Part shown: positions 45,680 through 58,479 of the stretch, piece by piece
Layout of the letters: each line of letters opens with the position of its first letter
Numbering within the stretch: position 1 is the stretch's first letter
NCBI GenBank assembly: GCA_001683735.1
Contig: LUGG01000029.1
Location: forward strand, 372,001-436,000
Origin: Grifola frondosa
Taxonomy: Eukaryota; Basidiomycota; Agaricomycetes; Polyporales; Grifolaceae
DNA length: 64,000 nt
Direction of reading: 5' to 3'
The notes under the pieces: model-generated
What the model saw: the letters and a program-made list of their open reading frames with translations, nothing else
The model's database searches: none
Told to the model about the DNA's origin: nothing
Made by a program: the position numbers and the translations under genes

Positions 45680-47126
45680 GGTCAGTAGTGGGTGGTGAGT
45701 ACTTGAGTGTGGGTATCCAGTAGTAGTTTGAGTTTGGGTGTAGCGCCAAGAAGGTTATTCTGAGATTATAATTAGGGAGCGTGCATGTGAGGCGGAGGCC
45801 GTTAGGGTATGTGGAAGACCAATTGCAAGGCAAGTATGAACAACGATAAGACCAAGAAATTAGCTGAGCGCACGACGAGGAGGACGACGAGCGCAGCGGG
45901 ATGAGAGCAGATTAAGCAGTCAGAGCAAGCGGCCAGGCACGTGTAACGCAATCTGCTGCTTTTTCCCATCATATGCTTCGCTGTTTCCCTTTGACACAAA
46001 AGTCTTGCTGGGAGAATTCTTGACTATATGCTATGAGCTGTTGTTGTCATGGCTGGAACTATCAGGCTGACAATTGTCTACAACTGTTGTCTCCGTCCCT
46101 TTGGAGATCCATTGTTGTCCTCGAAGGCAAACCGCATGCTGGAGGCTTCTAATCGCTGCGTTATTTTGGACTCCTCTTGCCCAGGATTGATGTGTATACA
46201 TTCACTATCTGGCCAGGATGTATGTTCTAAACGCGAATGTAGGACATTCGACAGTCGTCAGTGAATACCTGAAGTTCTTTCCTGGAGTAGAGTAAGTCGT
46301 GGAAGGCTAGCTTTGGCAACCCGGTAACTACAGAGCAAGACATCGCAACAAAGTGAACAGGGCATGACTCTATTCAGACTATTTCCATGTATTTCCATGT
46401 AAGCTCATGGATTCGAGAATCTCTGGAATCACATATCCGCTAATCTGTTAGGCATCGTAGTTTCCTTCACTCACATCCTCCTTCGCATACATTCCACATA
46501 TAACACATATCGACAATTCGAGACCGCCGATACCACGTTGCCACACCGACCATTCCCCAGCCATCCCTTCGCTGCATGGATTTGTTCGCTGTAAGCTTCT
46601 TCCTGGGCAAGCAGAGGACTACTCCCTACCCGGATATTGGGGGGCTGAGATGTTGCCAGCGTGGGTTTGTTAGTTCGCATGTGCCATGGGTGCCGCGGGT
46701 GTAGATACGGTCCTCGAGCTCACCGTCACCGTCGTGTACATAGCATTGTAGAGCTATTTGAATGCTTCCATCATCGATATTTGAAACAAACAGTGCGTGG
46801 AGACGCCGTGTGATGCAGTCTAACATGTGGTTGGCAACACTTTGACTTTCCGTCATCATCTTTCTGTCTTCCGTCCTCTGAGCATCCCGTCGAAGGCATA
46901 GCAGACTGTCCAGTCAACGTATTATCCGTACCAGGATATTACGTTGTGTGCGATTCTGCTTTTAGACTGTCACGAAGATTCAGGTGTTCGGGTTGCTAAA
47001 CCAGCTGATCAGAAACTAATCGAGCAGTTCTCTTTTGAGAAACCACCATTCCCCCGAGGGATGAGGTGAGTCTTTGCTCGCTGCATTGTTTTACTTACAG
47101 AACTTATTCGAGTATCCAGCAGCGCG
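45680..47126. other. divergent promoter region between the RhoGAP and TBC genes
   Basis: No coding region is supported except a possible 5' exon of the TBC gene at about 46900-47050. There the minus-strand frame is poor, and the plus-strand frame reads ADQKLIEQFSFEKPPFPRGM before a GTGAGT donor. Confidence 0.5.
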
Positions 47127-49476
47127 ATGATTTCTGAGTCTGAAGAGCAGTACGCCGCCGAGGAAGACTCGAAGACGCCGACGCCATTGAGCACAAGCAA
47201 CGACCAATTCGCATCCGCCACTTCCCCCCTAGACTCGCTAGATTCCCTCTTATCTCCCACATCTCCCCATGCGAGCTTTCCTGTACGCGAGTCCGTCGCC
47301 GCCTCGGACGTCACCGACGATGACGCCCGGTTCTCCACCGTCCCGCTTAGTGCGCGGCAGAGCCTCGCGTCCACAGGAACCGTTGATATGCATGAGTCTC
47401 AGCTACAGACCGTAGAGGAAGGTCCGAATACGGGTGACGACGTGACGCTCGTCGACGACGCCCGGCAGCACAAGAAGTCGGCGTCAACGTCGACGATCCT
47501 GTCCGCGAGCAACGTCCCATTCCTGCTCTCGCGGCTTAGCCTGGAAAACACCGCAGATGGAGATGAGGGTGGCTCTCGGAGGAGCAGTGTGAGCGTGAAG
47601 CTGCAGGAGGAACTTGGTCGGAAACACGGCGATGAGGAGGCTGTGGATTGGGGTACGTTCCTCCATGCCATCGCTATATGTCGTGCTAACGTGGTGTCGT
47701 ATCAGACTTCTGGGGTAGCGTTGTATCTGGTACCGTTGCATTTTGTTCCTTGTAGCTTCTAGTGACCGATTGTCGCCTATAGATTACCAGACCTTTGCGT
47801 CTCAACACCCCGAAGAGTTGGCAAAGGCGATCGAGAGAGGCATCCCGAAGACACTGCGGGGCATGATCTGGCAGCTAATGTAGGTGCGCCTGGGCAGTGT
47901 TCTGTTCCATCAATCCCATGGCTAACAATGTGCGTTAGGTCTGCCTCCAAGGATCCGGAGCTCGAGAACACGTATGTACGGCTTTTGAAGGAGGTGAGCT
48001 CACATGAGAAAGCGATTTCGAGAGATCTTGGGAGGTCGGTGAGCTCCTGACATTATGCGTGGACTTTGCCTGATCATTGGGTACAGGACCTTCCCACATC
48101 ACGCATTCTTCACGGACGGCCACGGTATCGGCCAAGAGAACCTCTTCAACGTACTCAAGGCATATTCCCTGTACGTAAAGATTAATTTTTGAATCCCTAC
48201 TGCTAAGGAGTTACGCAGATACGATCCACAAGTCGGCTACTGCCAGGGCTTGCCCTTCGTGGTAGCGATATTACTGCTCAACGTGAGCCCCACCTGGACC
48301 GTGCTGGCTTCACGCTGACCGACGTGTAGATGCCCGACGAAGAAGCCTTCTGTCTCCTCGTGCGGCTTATGCATTCGTACGACCTTAGAGGCCATTTTCT
48401 ACCCGAGATGCCCAAGCTTCAGTTACGACTCGTAGGTCTCAAACGTTACGCATTCGTATTTTAGTGCTGACATTTGTGTAGTTCCAGGTTATTATATTTA
48501 TCTTCTCTCGGACCTTTAGCTTCTGACACACCGCTCACTAGTTCGAACGCTTGACGGAGGAAATGCTCCCGTTCTGCACGTACACTTCCTGCGGCAGGGC
48601 ATCAAGTCGAGCATGTACTGCTCGCAGTGGTTCCTGACGATGTTCAGCTACCGCTTCCCTATCGACATAGTGTTCCGGGTATACGACAACTGTCTCGCGA
48701 GTGGGATCGAGGCGATGTTCGCGTTCAGCCTTGCGCTGCTGATCAAGAACGAGGACGCCCTGCTCTCACTCAAGTTCGATGAGCTGCTTGCATTCCTGAA
48801 CACGCGCATGTTTGAGGTGTACCAAGTCAGTGTACCTTGACACATAAGGATCTACTACTGAGTGACACTCCATCATCACAGCTCGAGTCTGCCGAGCATA
48901 CGGCTGAAGGTGAGCCGAAGCAAGCATACAAGGTGGACGAGTTCGTCCAGGATGCGGTGTCGCTCAAGATCACGCCTTTTATGCTCGACACGTATGCACA
49001 TGAATACGACGAACTCGTCCGAGCGCGGGACGCACACCGGATAGAGATGGACGCGCTGCGGAACACGAACCGCATGTTGTCCTCACAGGTGTACGTCGCT
49101 GCCCCTTGAATTTCTGCGTACGTACTTAGCGCCCGCTCTGCAGGAAAAACCTGGAGTCGAACATGGGCACAGTTGAATATGGAACACTGTCAAGTGCTTG
49201 TACGTTTTTGAGCTTTCTATCTTCTTCGGTGTGTTCAAACCGACCGTTGCATAGAACGAGCTCGTGATGGCGCGACTGAGGCACGAAGAGCTCGAGTCAG
49301 AGCTCGTGCGGTACAAGCTTCTGTAAGTGTCTTCTGAATGCCTTTCTGTATTGTCAGCGTCTTTACGACACCCATTCAGGTATGCCGAGGCAATGCACCA
49401 GAGTGAAGACGCGATGTCGTCCCACCGAATATCGGCCGTGTTAAGTAGGAGGGGTAGTGGAATCACGGGCGGGTAG
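47127..49476 (+). CDS. TBC-domain Rab GTPase-activating protein (Gyp5/EVI5-like)
   Basis: This protein stimulates GTP hydrolysis on Rab GTPases in vesicle traffic. An acidic, Ser/Thr-rich N-terminal region is followed by the TBC domain: ELAKAIERGIPKTLRGMIWQ, the Arg finger in KAISRDLGRTFPHHAFF (IxxDxxR), YDPQVGYCQGLPFVVAILLL with the Gln finger in YCQG, EEAFCLLVRLMHSYDLRGHF, YCSQWFLTMFSYRFPIDIVF and VYDNCLASGIEAMFAFSLAL. A C-terminal coiled coil follows (YAHEYDELVRARDAHRIEMD, ELVMARLRHEELESELVRYK). About a dozen exons join in frame. One base is short in the CCC at 48568-48570, between EEMLP and VLHVHFLRQGIKSS. The start is uncertain: the Met at 47127 is the first in the main exon, and an upstream exon is possible. 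Confidence 0.88.
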
Positions 49477-50014
49477 GCTGGCCTCTCGCCGCATTAGAGT
49501 TTGTCATTGTTGTACATGGATGTATATCGAGCCATCAATTATAAATATGTTGACACTGTAGTCGGCTTCGTAGTAGTATCCTTTCAATGGACCAAGTCTC
49601 TGAAAGCTATCTGTGTTTGAATGACTACCAGCAATCCGCAAGGAAGAATAGGAATCTGCGCTCATGGAATCCTGCATGCTCGCTGTCATCAATTATACAA
49701 TACCCAAGGTGGCATGAAGGTGTGCCAATTGTTGCTTTCTTTTCATGAAGTTACAGAGAGGGCGGCAGACTTAGTGAGGAGGCCTATTCTCCTTCTCCTT
49801 CGGACCGGCCGAAGGATGTTATTCCCCTTCGCCAGTCCTATTGCGGAGATGAAGGTGGGCATCTTGCATCGACCCGCTCTCGCCTTCCGAACTTAGTCAT
49901 ACAAACATAAAAGAAATCTGTATAAGAACTACAGTATGCATCGAACATCCAAATATCCCATTCTTTCCTGGCAAGTCATCAGGAAGGATCAGATTCCGGG
50001 AAGTGCGAGACCTG
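49477..50014. other. convergent intergenic region
   Basis: 3' flanks of the TBC gene and the minus-strand DUF6535 gene. No gene seen. Confidence 0.55.
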
Positions 50015-52227
50015 CTACGAGCCAGCAACTCCTCCGCCATATGAGGATGTTTCAAATCTCGCAGGAGTCCGTTGTTGAAGCTGCGGCGAAGGTGGTAGGC
50101 CTGGGGAGGGAGAAGCCTCATATCCCTCAAATGAGCCCGAAGGTTTCATTTCCGTTTCTTGGTCCGGGAGTGCACTCGAATCAACGCACTCTCCGCCTTC
50201 TGACCCTGGCAATATAAATACACAATAAATCCTGAAATCCCGAACATTTGCATCGGACATACCTGGTATTTGACTTTGGGCACTGGGATTCAGTACGGTT
50301 TCCAATGTCGACAACTCGTGAAAGATACACGGGTCTCGATTGATCCCAAAATATCTATCTAGTCTTCCCAAAGATCCATCGTCCAGCTCCGCGAGTTTTG
50401 CATTCATCGTCTCACGCAATACAGCAGTGAGATCACTAAGAGCGGGGCTAAATCGGGGAAGATTTGTGCTATGCGCATGATAGTGCCTTGGATATCTTTC
50501 ATGTCGTCTGGAAAGAATATGAAACGACGACGTCTGGCGTGGGAGCGGAGACGCATGACTCGAAGACATTCTCGTAACGACGACACTATCTGCTGCGTTT
50601 GGTTGTATATCTCTCCGTCATCTCTGGATGGCAGATTCTCCGAGATCACAATTTTGAGACCTGCAAGGCATAAATCCAGGACTGTGTTGTCGTAATCGCG
50701 GTGTTTGAGTGCAGAACTAATGAATGAATTGAGTGGTGGGAGAACTGAAAATATGGAATGCCTTCGATGTGAGTCTCAGATGGAAATCAGGCGAAGGATT
50801 GGACAGACCATCGCTGGCGACGGGGACCAAATCATGATTGCACATGAAGAACTTCCAAAACGGAAGCATGACTCTGAGGGATCTTTCATCCGCGCTCATG
50901 TCCGCAACAACAATCCAAAGTCTCGCCATCACCGGATATTGAAGGGAGAGGCTTCCGATCCAACGCCATATATAAATCAAGAGCGCGGAGATGCGCAGCT
51001 TGTCCTCGCGGTATTGTTGGCCGCCAATACTGAGCTTATCCAAAGCGCAGAGAGTGAGACTGAGAGTAGCATTCACAGACTTGACGCCACGACTAGAGGT
51101 CCATGTCTGATGCAACTGCTCGAGGTCCTCGGCACGGTGACGGAGTATGTCGTCGTAGCAGGATGCTGCTACCGCAACGTCCAAGGTACGAAAACAAGGC
51201 TCTATTGTCTTCTCCAGAAAATCATCATCCATTTTAATAGCGTCGCACGTCGTCAGTATGTGGGAGTCGAGAACAGGCTCTAATTTGCGAACAGACTCCC
51301 TCTCTTGCTCTCTCCAGGAATAGTATATATGTCGCATAGAAGCCGAAAGAAGCCACTTATCGGTTTGGGGAAGGGAGTTTGGGACCCCATTCGGATACAG
51401 AACAGACAACATGACGTGACATAAAGCCCGCCACATGCGCAGCATCTGTTGCACAAGCAAGAAGAAGCCAAGCGCCTGCGGGGACTTGTAGAAACAGTCG
51501 CATGTGAAAGAGGGAAGTACAATGGTGAAGGTCGAGAACAGCAACAGCATCGCAACGAAGACCGTCACAACGGCAGCAACAGCATGGTGAATGTTCCAGA
51601 GGAGGTCCACAAGCCCGACGAGGAACAAGGCAAGAGAAATCTGCAAAAGGAGGGGTATGAGCGGTAAGATGGCAAGTACACGCCATTTGACGAGACTTTC
51701 ATAGCGATATTGACGCAGACGGGCATTCTCATGAGAACGTGGGTAGCCTATGACCTCATGGCTGTACTGGTTTAGCCATTGCTTCACCGAGATACCGATT
51801 GAAGCGGAAGCGAGGCTAAAAACGAGGCTAGCGAACCAGAGGGTGTTGATGCGAACAGCGTAGGCAGGAGCTGTGAAGGTCGACTGCATATTGAGGGAAG
51901 CAGGATGGGTGGAGTTAATGAAGGAAGGATTGACAGTGAAGCTGTTGAGCTGCATAGATATCTGCATGAGGAGCGCTACAGACGCATCTCCTGTATCGGG
52001 CTGCAATAATTGGTACGACTGGGCGTTAATGCTGTGAGTACAGCGGAGAACAGGCCGGCCTATCGAGATGTTATGACAAGAAACGTACAAGTGTTGAGGG
52101 ATGGCGAACTCACAAATACGAGGAGTGTATCGATCTCCTCCTTCCAACCCTGAAGAAGAGATTTATCGTTATCATGGAGGATCTCGGCACATCTCCCCCA
52201 CGCAGCGGGTGCATCATCAGTATCCAT
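50015..52227 (-). CDS. DUF6535-domain membrane protein, copy 1
   Basis: From 52227 exon 1 reads MDTDDAPAAWGRCAEILHDN then DKSLLQGWKEEIDTLLVF, the DUF6535 start. After a GT-AG intron come AGLFSAVLTA, NAQSYQLLQPD and LLMQISMQLNSFTVNPSFIN. Then membrane segments follow (INTLWFASLVFSLASASIGI before SVKQWLNQYS; WRVLAILPLIPLLLQISLAL; LVDLLWNIHHAVAAVVTVFV). The long C-terminal region is helical (CFRTLDVAVAASCYDDILRH, SRDDGEIYNQTQQIVSSLRE, FHELSTLETVLNP) with a Pro/Ser-rich tail. An intron with donor GGTCTG near 50780 joins it to PPLNSFISSALKHRDYDN in frame, as in copy 2. Two single-base losses break the frame, near 52027 and in GGGG at 50444-50447. The domain is abundant in Agaricomycetes with no known function. 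Head-to-head with copy 2. Confidence 0.8.
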
Positions 52228-52706
52228 ACTTTGTTTTGGAACGTTGTTCGTCTAGGTGCTGAGTTAGACCATTGAAGCGCAATGATGGTAATTGAACATG
52301 AATGGGAGCCACCTGATCATTCGGCCTGTCGGTATCGTTGATGGCTGTTTGCTAAGAAGTATCTCGGTTGTAAGGACCGCGAACATTTACTCGACGAGTG
52401 CTTACCACTGGTGGGGTATCTGTCGACGCGGGGGATGGATCTGTCTGAGAGGAAACTAGTGTTGAATGTTTCTGCAATGATGGTAGAGCTGTCTGGGAGG
52501 ACATTTCATGGATGAATAGTCACGTTGTAGTTGGAGTTGATCGGCAATAGAGCGGTAGACTTCGAGGGAAATGCTGTGAATGCTTAGGCCAGTGCGCCGC
52601 ATGGACACCTCGATGTCTGGAACATAAAAAAGCATGTAGTTGAGCGCTGAATACGCGTGTCTACTCATCGGCGGTTGGTCCCGAGCGCTACCCAACCACT
52701 CAAACT

Positions 52707-52737
52707 AGCGCTTGTCGAGCGCCGAGTGACAAGCGCT
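52707..52737. promoter_or_regulatory. perfect 10-bp inverted repeat between the divergent DUF6535 genes
   Basis: AGCGCTTGTC (52707-52716) and GACAAGCGCT (52728-52737) flank an 11-nt spacer that itself repeats GCGC. It lies in the 676-bp shared upstream region and could be an operator or a hairpin. Confidence 0.6.
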
Positions 52738-52903
52738 TATTTGAGCTATAGTACTCAGCGCCATGGCAAGTACTTATGTATTCGTATCGTACGCTCAGCC
52801 ACAGCCATCACCGATACCAACAGGCCGAACACTCAGGTAGGTGTTGTTTGGGTCCAATAGCCTCTTTTGTGCTTCAGCGGTCTAATTCGTTGTGTATACA
52901 TAG

Positions 52904-54979
52904 ATGGACAATGTCCAAAAACAAGATGTGGATACCGACGAGGCAACTGTAGCGTGGAGGAGGTGTGCTGAGGTCCTCCATGACAACAATAAATCTCTTC
53001 TTCAGGGTTGGAAGGACGAGATCGACACACTCCTCGTATTTGTGAGTTCATAGCTCCTGGACGTTTGTGCATTTTTTCATCGCTGCGTCTCCATAGGCCG
53101 GCTTGTTCTCCGCTGTACTCACAGCATTCAACGCCCAGTCATACCAACTATTGCAGCCCGATCCGGCAGATGCATCTGTGGCACTACTTATGCAGATATC
53201 TATGCAGCTCAACAGCTTCACTGTCAATCCTTCCTTCATTAACTCCACCCATCCTGCGTCTCTCAACCCGCAGACGGCCTTCCAGGTCCCTTCTTATGCT
53301 GTCCGCGTCAATATTCTCTGGTTCTCCAGCCTCATCCTTAGCCTTTCTTCCGCGTCAATCGGCATCTTGGTGAAGCAGTGGTTGAATCAATACAGCCATG
53401 GACTCATTGGCACGTCGCACTCTCGTGAGACTGCCCGCCTACATCAGTATCGCTATGAAAGTCTCGTAAAATGGCGTGTACTTGCCATCTTAACACTTCT
53501 TCCCCTCCTCCTACAGACCGCCCTCTCGCTGTTCCTGGTCGGGCTTGTGGACCTCCTCTGGAACATTCACCACGCTGTTGCCACCGCCGCGACGGTTCTC
53601 GTTGTGGTGCTGCTGCTGTTCTCGACCTTCACCATCATACTTCCCTCATTCTCACGCGATTGTTTCTACAAGTCCCCGCAGGCGCTTGGCTTCTTCTTGC
53701 TCCTGCAACAAGTACTGCGGATGTGGCGAGCGTCATATCGCATCATGTCGTCTGTTCTATGCTGTGTTATTTCAGACACTCTTCCTCCAATGGGACGCAC
53801 GTACTATTCCTGGAGAGAACAAGAAAGGGAATCTGTTCGTGACTTAGAATCCGTTCTCGACTTCCACATACTAACAGCATGCGATGCCATCAAAATGGAT
53901 GACGATTTTCTGGAGAAAACGGTAGAGCCCTGTTTCCGTACAGTGGCCGTCGAAGTCGTATTTCCCTGCTTAGAAAATATACTCCGCCATCGTGCCGATG
54001 ACCTCGATCATATGCACAAGACATGGACCCACACCCGTGGCATGAGGTCTGTGAACGCTGCTCTCAGTCTTACTCTCTGTGCTTTCGAGAAACTTGATAC
54101 GGGCGATCTGCGATACATTGAGGACAAGCAACGCGTCTCAGCGCTCTCAATGAAGTTGTGGGATGAAATCGGGAACGTATCCCTTCAATACCCGGTGATG
54201 GGGAGGCTTTGGATTACCCTTGCAGACATGAGTGCGGATGAAGGGTCTTTCGAAGTCATGTTTCTGTTTTGGCACCGCTTCACGCACAATCAAGATTTGG
54301 GCCCCGCCGCTAACGATGGTCTGTCCAATCTTCCATCTGATTTCTATTGGAGACTCACATTGAAGAGTGCATTCCACGTCGGCAGTTTTACCACCACTCA
54401 ATTCGTTCATTCGTGCTGCGCTTAAACACCGCGCTTATGCCCCCGCAGTCCTGAATTTATGCCTGGCAGGCCTCGAAGTCGTGACTTCGGAGAATCTGCT
54501 GTCCAGAGACGACGAAGAGATATACAACCAAGCACAACAGATACTGTCATCTCTACAAGAATGTCTCCGAGCCACACAGTCCAGCCGTTTCATTTCAATG
54601 TTACTTATAAGCCACATAACGCGCGTCCCCAGCGCAGTCTTGCGCGTAGTGCAGACCATCCCTGCCTTGACCGCAGCTCTTGTTGATCTCAATGCTGTAT
54701 TGCGTGAGAAGGTGCATGCACTTGTCAGGGAGCTGAGCGATGGATCTCTGTCAAATCTAGCCGTACATCGCGAAGATGTCTTTCACGAGCTGTCGGTTTT
54801 GGAAGCCGCACTGAATCTCAATGCCCCACCTCAAAGACCAGGTGCGTTCAATGTTATGGTCAAGCTTTGAGGATCCATTGCTTATATTCACACCAGGCTC
54901 AGAACGCGAAGGCGAGCAGCTCGATTCAGCATCCCCGCGCCCGGATCAGGGAATGAAAATGACATCCTCGTGCCGATGA
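52904..54979 (+). CDS. DUF6535-domain membrane protein, copy 2
   Basis: Exon 1 (52904-53041) gives MDNVQKQDVDTDEATVAWRR and then AEVLHDNNKSLLQGWKDEI. The intron at 53042-53096 joins LLVF to AGLFSAVLTAFNAQSYQLL in frame. Membrane segments are VNILWFSSLILSLSSASIGI, WRVLAILTLLPLLLQTALSL and LVDLLWNIHHAVATAATVLV. The cytosolic part has FLEKTVEPCFRTVAVEVV, LSLTLCAFEKLDTGD, LQYPVMGRLWITLADMSADE; then, after a 66-bp intron ending before 54385, PPLNSFIRAALKHRAYAPAV and SRDDEEIYNQAQQILSSLQE. A last intron leads to SEREGEQLDSASPRP and a TGA at 54977-54979. That shortens the tail compared with copy 1, whose homologous tail runs about 45 residues further. The frame is otherwise open. If the last intron is retained, translation ends at 54870. 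Confidence 0.83.
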
Positions 54980-55744
54980 AGGTGATGGGTGTCGTGTTTT
55001 TCCCAAGGCCTACTGTCCCCTTTGCAGCTTCAACAACGGACAAAAATATCCGAAACATCTTCATCCGGCGCAGGGCTGGCTGTTTTATAGTGAGCATCGT
55101 ATTTCCGGTGTCCGTCTAAGCTGGGTGTACACTAATATTCGCTCCTACTTACTCCAGAAGCTGATTCTTCACGACGAATTATCATGAAAGAAGGACAGAA
55201 TATACCGACATTCAATACAGAATGCCATTCTCATACAGATTTGGGATCCAACCTTCACATAACTTCACTGCAGAACAGAGATTGGTTTGAAACCGATTCA
55301 CTATTGTCGACGATGTGTATATGCATGCGATCCTGTAGAACAGAGAAAAGCACGAACTCCAATACAGTGAGAGCGGAAAAGGGCTACTGCGTGTCTGTGG
55401 TTCTGCTCCACCTTCTGTCTAACACGGCCAATATTCAGTCGGATGATATCGTATGTTAGCTCTAGTGCATTGCACAATTATATTCAGCAAGACCTTCTTT
55501 CGCAAATGCAGGAAATAGATAAGAGACTAGCGGCGATGGCGCTCTAGCGCATCACCCACGACGGATCTCTACGAATTACAAGACCAAGATGCTCCAAGAA
55601 ACCGACGAATAACCATGGGATGCGGGCCTGACGTACTCAAATTCCTACATGTACATTTTTATTCGGCGGTGAGTATTAGCACATACGAGAGACATTAACG
55701 AGAGAGCACCCACCGAAAACGTATCGCAGTCCTACTCCCTGGCT
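54980..55744. other. intergenic, left edge of the duplicated block
   Basis: This begins with the untranslated remnant of the DUF6535 tail (LSPLQLQQRTKISETSS-type text after the TGA). From about 55510 it matches the 3' flank of the second DUF6533 copy. Confidence 0.5.
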
Positions 55745-57410
55745 CTAGAGTCTAGATGGATTGGCTTCCGCTTCAGTCGGCCCTTGAATGCTTGGCTGAC
55801 CGGACGCTATTTCCTCGTCGTCGCCCAGCACGTCCTCACGATCGCTCTTCTCCATCGCCTCCCTGCTCGTCCAAGGAACTGACATCGATCGCAGAGAATG
55901 AGAGTTCATGTTCGAGAGGGCACCGAGGGATTCGACGAAAGCCGCAAACTGGATGGAGCGCAACAAAAGATGGGCAACTTGCATCTTCCATGCCGCACTG
56001 GGATGCATCCACCTCGTGGATATTGAGCCAAAATCGTGTGATGATAATTGCTGTTATTCTGTGCCGAAACGAATATCAATAGAAATCAAACGAAGAGCAA
56101 TCAATCGCATTTACTCACGGTTCGATGAGCTGGCCGATATACGTGAAAGATTTGTGCTGACAGTAGTACATGATCCTCGTGAGTTAGGGTCGGTAGGGAT
56201 TAGAGACAAGTTTCCCTACGACGATGTCTCCCAGATATACAAATATAATATCTGCAACGTTCATCATTAATAACACTCTATGAAATGCACCATTGTCAAA
56301 ATGCGGGTCTGTGTTAGCTAATGATAACCTACAAGAAGTATACCGTACCTGATGGAACATGATTAGTCGGTGCATATACTGAGGAACTGTGAAACTGACC
56401 ATCCCTAAAAAGCACCTTGTGCAATGGAGTTTGGAGGTTGACCTCCGCGGCAGCTGGTCTTTGCCCGTACGTCTCGTGTATGGTTACTGCAAGAACAACC
56501 ATTTCCGAGGCGATTGTCGTCGCGCGCCGTACATACCTCACTGGAATTATTGCGTGAGCAGACTACTCGAGCAATAGGGAAAACAGCACTACGTACAGCT
56601 ATATGACACACGGAGTCAACAGGCCCCAGTGATATCGATGAATTTCACTGACATACTCCATAGCTCCGGTGAGACCAAATAGTGTGACGTACAATTCATG
56701 GGAGGTGGAGCGACCACCACCACTCGCCGCACATCTTCGAACTAGAAGTATATGTCGCACTTCAACTAAAAGCAAAGATCAATACTGAAAACAGATCTCA
56801 CCAGGACGATGGCGAAAGAGACCAGTGAGAAGATGAATGTCAATGCAGCTATTTGCCATTGACGATCAGACAAGGCATATGCTCGGAGGGTTGAGAATGC
56901 TTTTATGGAATATCAATCACCAGTCAGAAGTCAGAATATCGCACGGCTACTCACCTAGCACAACAAAAAGGAATAGCAGATCCAAAGCTGCCGCCAACCA
57001 TATCAATGCAGAGCAGCTCTGGGAATTATCAGTGAGCAAAGATGGTCTGCAGTATTATGACGAGAGCTATACCCTTGTTGACAGTGGATATATCGTTGGA
57101 ATTTTAAGAATATTGTAAAGAAGCAAAGGATATCTTGCGAGCAAGAAAAGTAAGGTGGCCGCCGAAAATCGACGCTTCCATACGAGTCGGTATTCACGAT
57201 CCAACGTGATGAGGTACTCATAGACTAGAAGAGCTGCGACGGATAGGAAGAACAATTGACTGGATATCGTATGTGAATCACTGACCGGTTGCCGATGCGC
57301 CGCAACATATTTCTATGAAGCTATATGGTAGGATATATTAGATGAGGCAATATTGCGGTAGGAGTCACTCACTTTTGCTGGAAGTCTGTGGCACTGACAG
57401 CGGAGGCCAT
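55745..57410 (-). CDS. DUF6533-type seven-helix membrane protein, copy A (degenerate)
   Basis: From 57410 (MASAVSATDFQQK) and a short exon, the DUF6533 hallmark LVYEYLITLDREYRLVWKRR with FSAATLLFLLARYPLLL appears. Spliced helices follow: SCSALIWLAAALDLLFLFVV, FSTLRAYALSDRQWQIAALT, FIFSLVSFAIVLV, then TTIASEMVVLAVTIHETYGQ (helix VI region), LQTPLHKVLFRDG, GTVYFL. A short acidic tail ends at 55745. The family is a fungal orphan set with a GPCR-like helix count and no assigned ligand. Exon order matches the family, but frames in the last third (after GTVYFL) do not join cleanly and contain stops, so the copy may be decayed. The homologous copy at 60598-62261 shares most of these features. Confidence 0.6.
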
Positions 57411-58479
57411 GATATGAGGTGCTCCGAAAGACGTGGGACTCAATACTTCAGCATACACGGAGAGACCCTGCTCTTATATCTAAACCGTTCCAGGGGGCCA
57501 GGATGCAACACGCATTGCACGCGCTGTTCGGAACATTAGGATGACGGACAACATAGATACATACGCTGCCTGTCATCCACATCCGCTGATACAACAGTAC
57601 GGATCTGTTCGAGACGACGGCGGTAAACAAACAAGCAATAGGTGAACGGGTACGTCGGGAAAAGTCGAAACACAGGCTGTGTATCAGCCATATGTGCGTG
57701 CCAGGGCGAGCCCAAAGTGCACGTTGGCCGTCGCCGAATAATCACACATCGACAGATGTGCGGCGGCCACAACAGATGGTAGGATGCCCCGCCGTATCGC
57801 AATAATATGCATGGCAAGCGAGTTACCAAGAATTTTCATGTGTACGCGCGGCCCAGCGGACATCGTGCACCTCCGGCGCAGCAAACAACGTAGGGGCATC
57901 CACGATCCGCCAGACATCCAGGAACAACTAGATCGTGCAGTCCGAGGGCCAAAGCTCGTCACAGAGAGGCGCAGAACGTCTGCCGAACAACGCGCCATGT
58001 AATTCGGGAACAATGAGGCTGTGAGCCATGACGCGAACACGATGCTTCTGTGGCACTTGGCGTAAACGACCCGGAGCAGAGAACCGATTTGCGGCAGGTG
58101 AGCGGGCATGCCAGATCACCGATACTGCGGCCAGAGGGTATCACCATTTTTTGTATTTGCTCGCTTGTAATCGCTCACGATCCAGTCCAGCACCGTAAGA
58201 AGTTACATGATGGGAGAGCAAAGACAAGTCAAGCGAAATCAGAGGACACGGTGGCGAAAGGGATGAAGAGGATACTGGGACATGCCGATGGGGCAGGGGA
58301 GGTACGGCACCACAAAGCCACGAGCTGTGTAAGCGGAAAACCAGTCAAGAATACACTGATGCAAGAACAACGAGAGCTGGCCGCACCGCAAATCTAATCG
58401 TTGTCCTCGTCTTCGTCCTCATCCCTCCCTCCTTCAAGTCCTTCTTTCCTTCCTCCTTAGGCCTCCACGGATCGCTGAC
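57411..58479. other. decayed sequence between DUF6533 copy A and the next gene
   Basis: Minus-strand fragments here match those at 62380-62748 in unit B (ALFGRRS, ARSSCSWMS, GNSLAMH), so an older gene may once have been part of the duplicated unit. No intact frame remains. Confidence 0.5.

Noticed and set aside
51280..51686. Cys-rich 91- and 109-residue minus-strand frames
   Set aside because: Alternative frames of the transmembrane region of DUF6535; the same Cys-rich shadow appears in copy 2 at 53471-53847.
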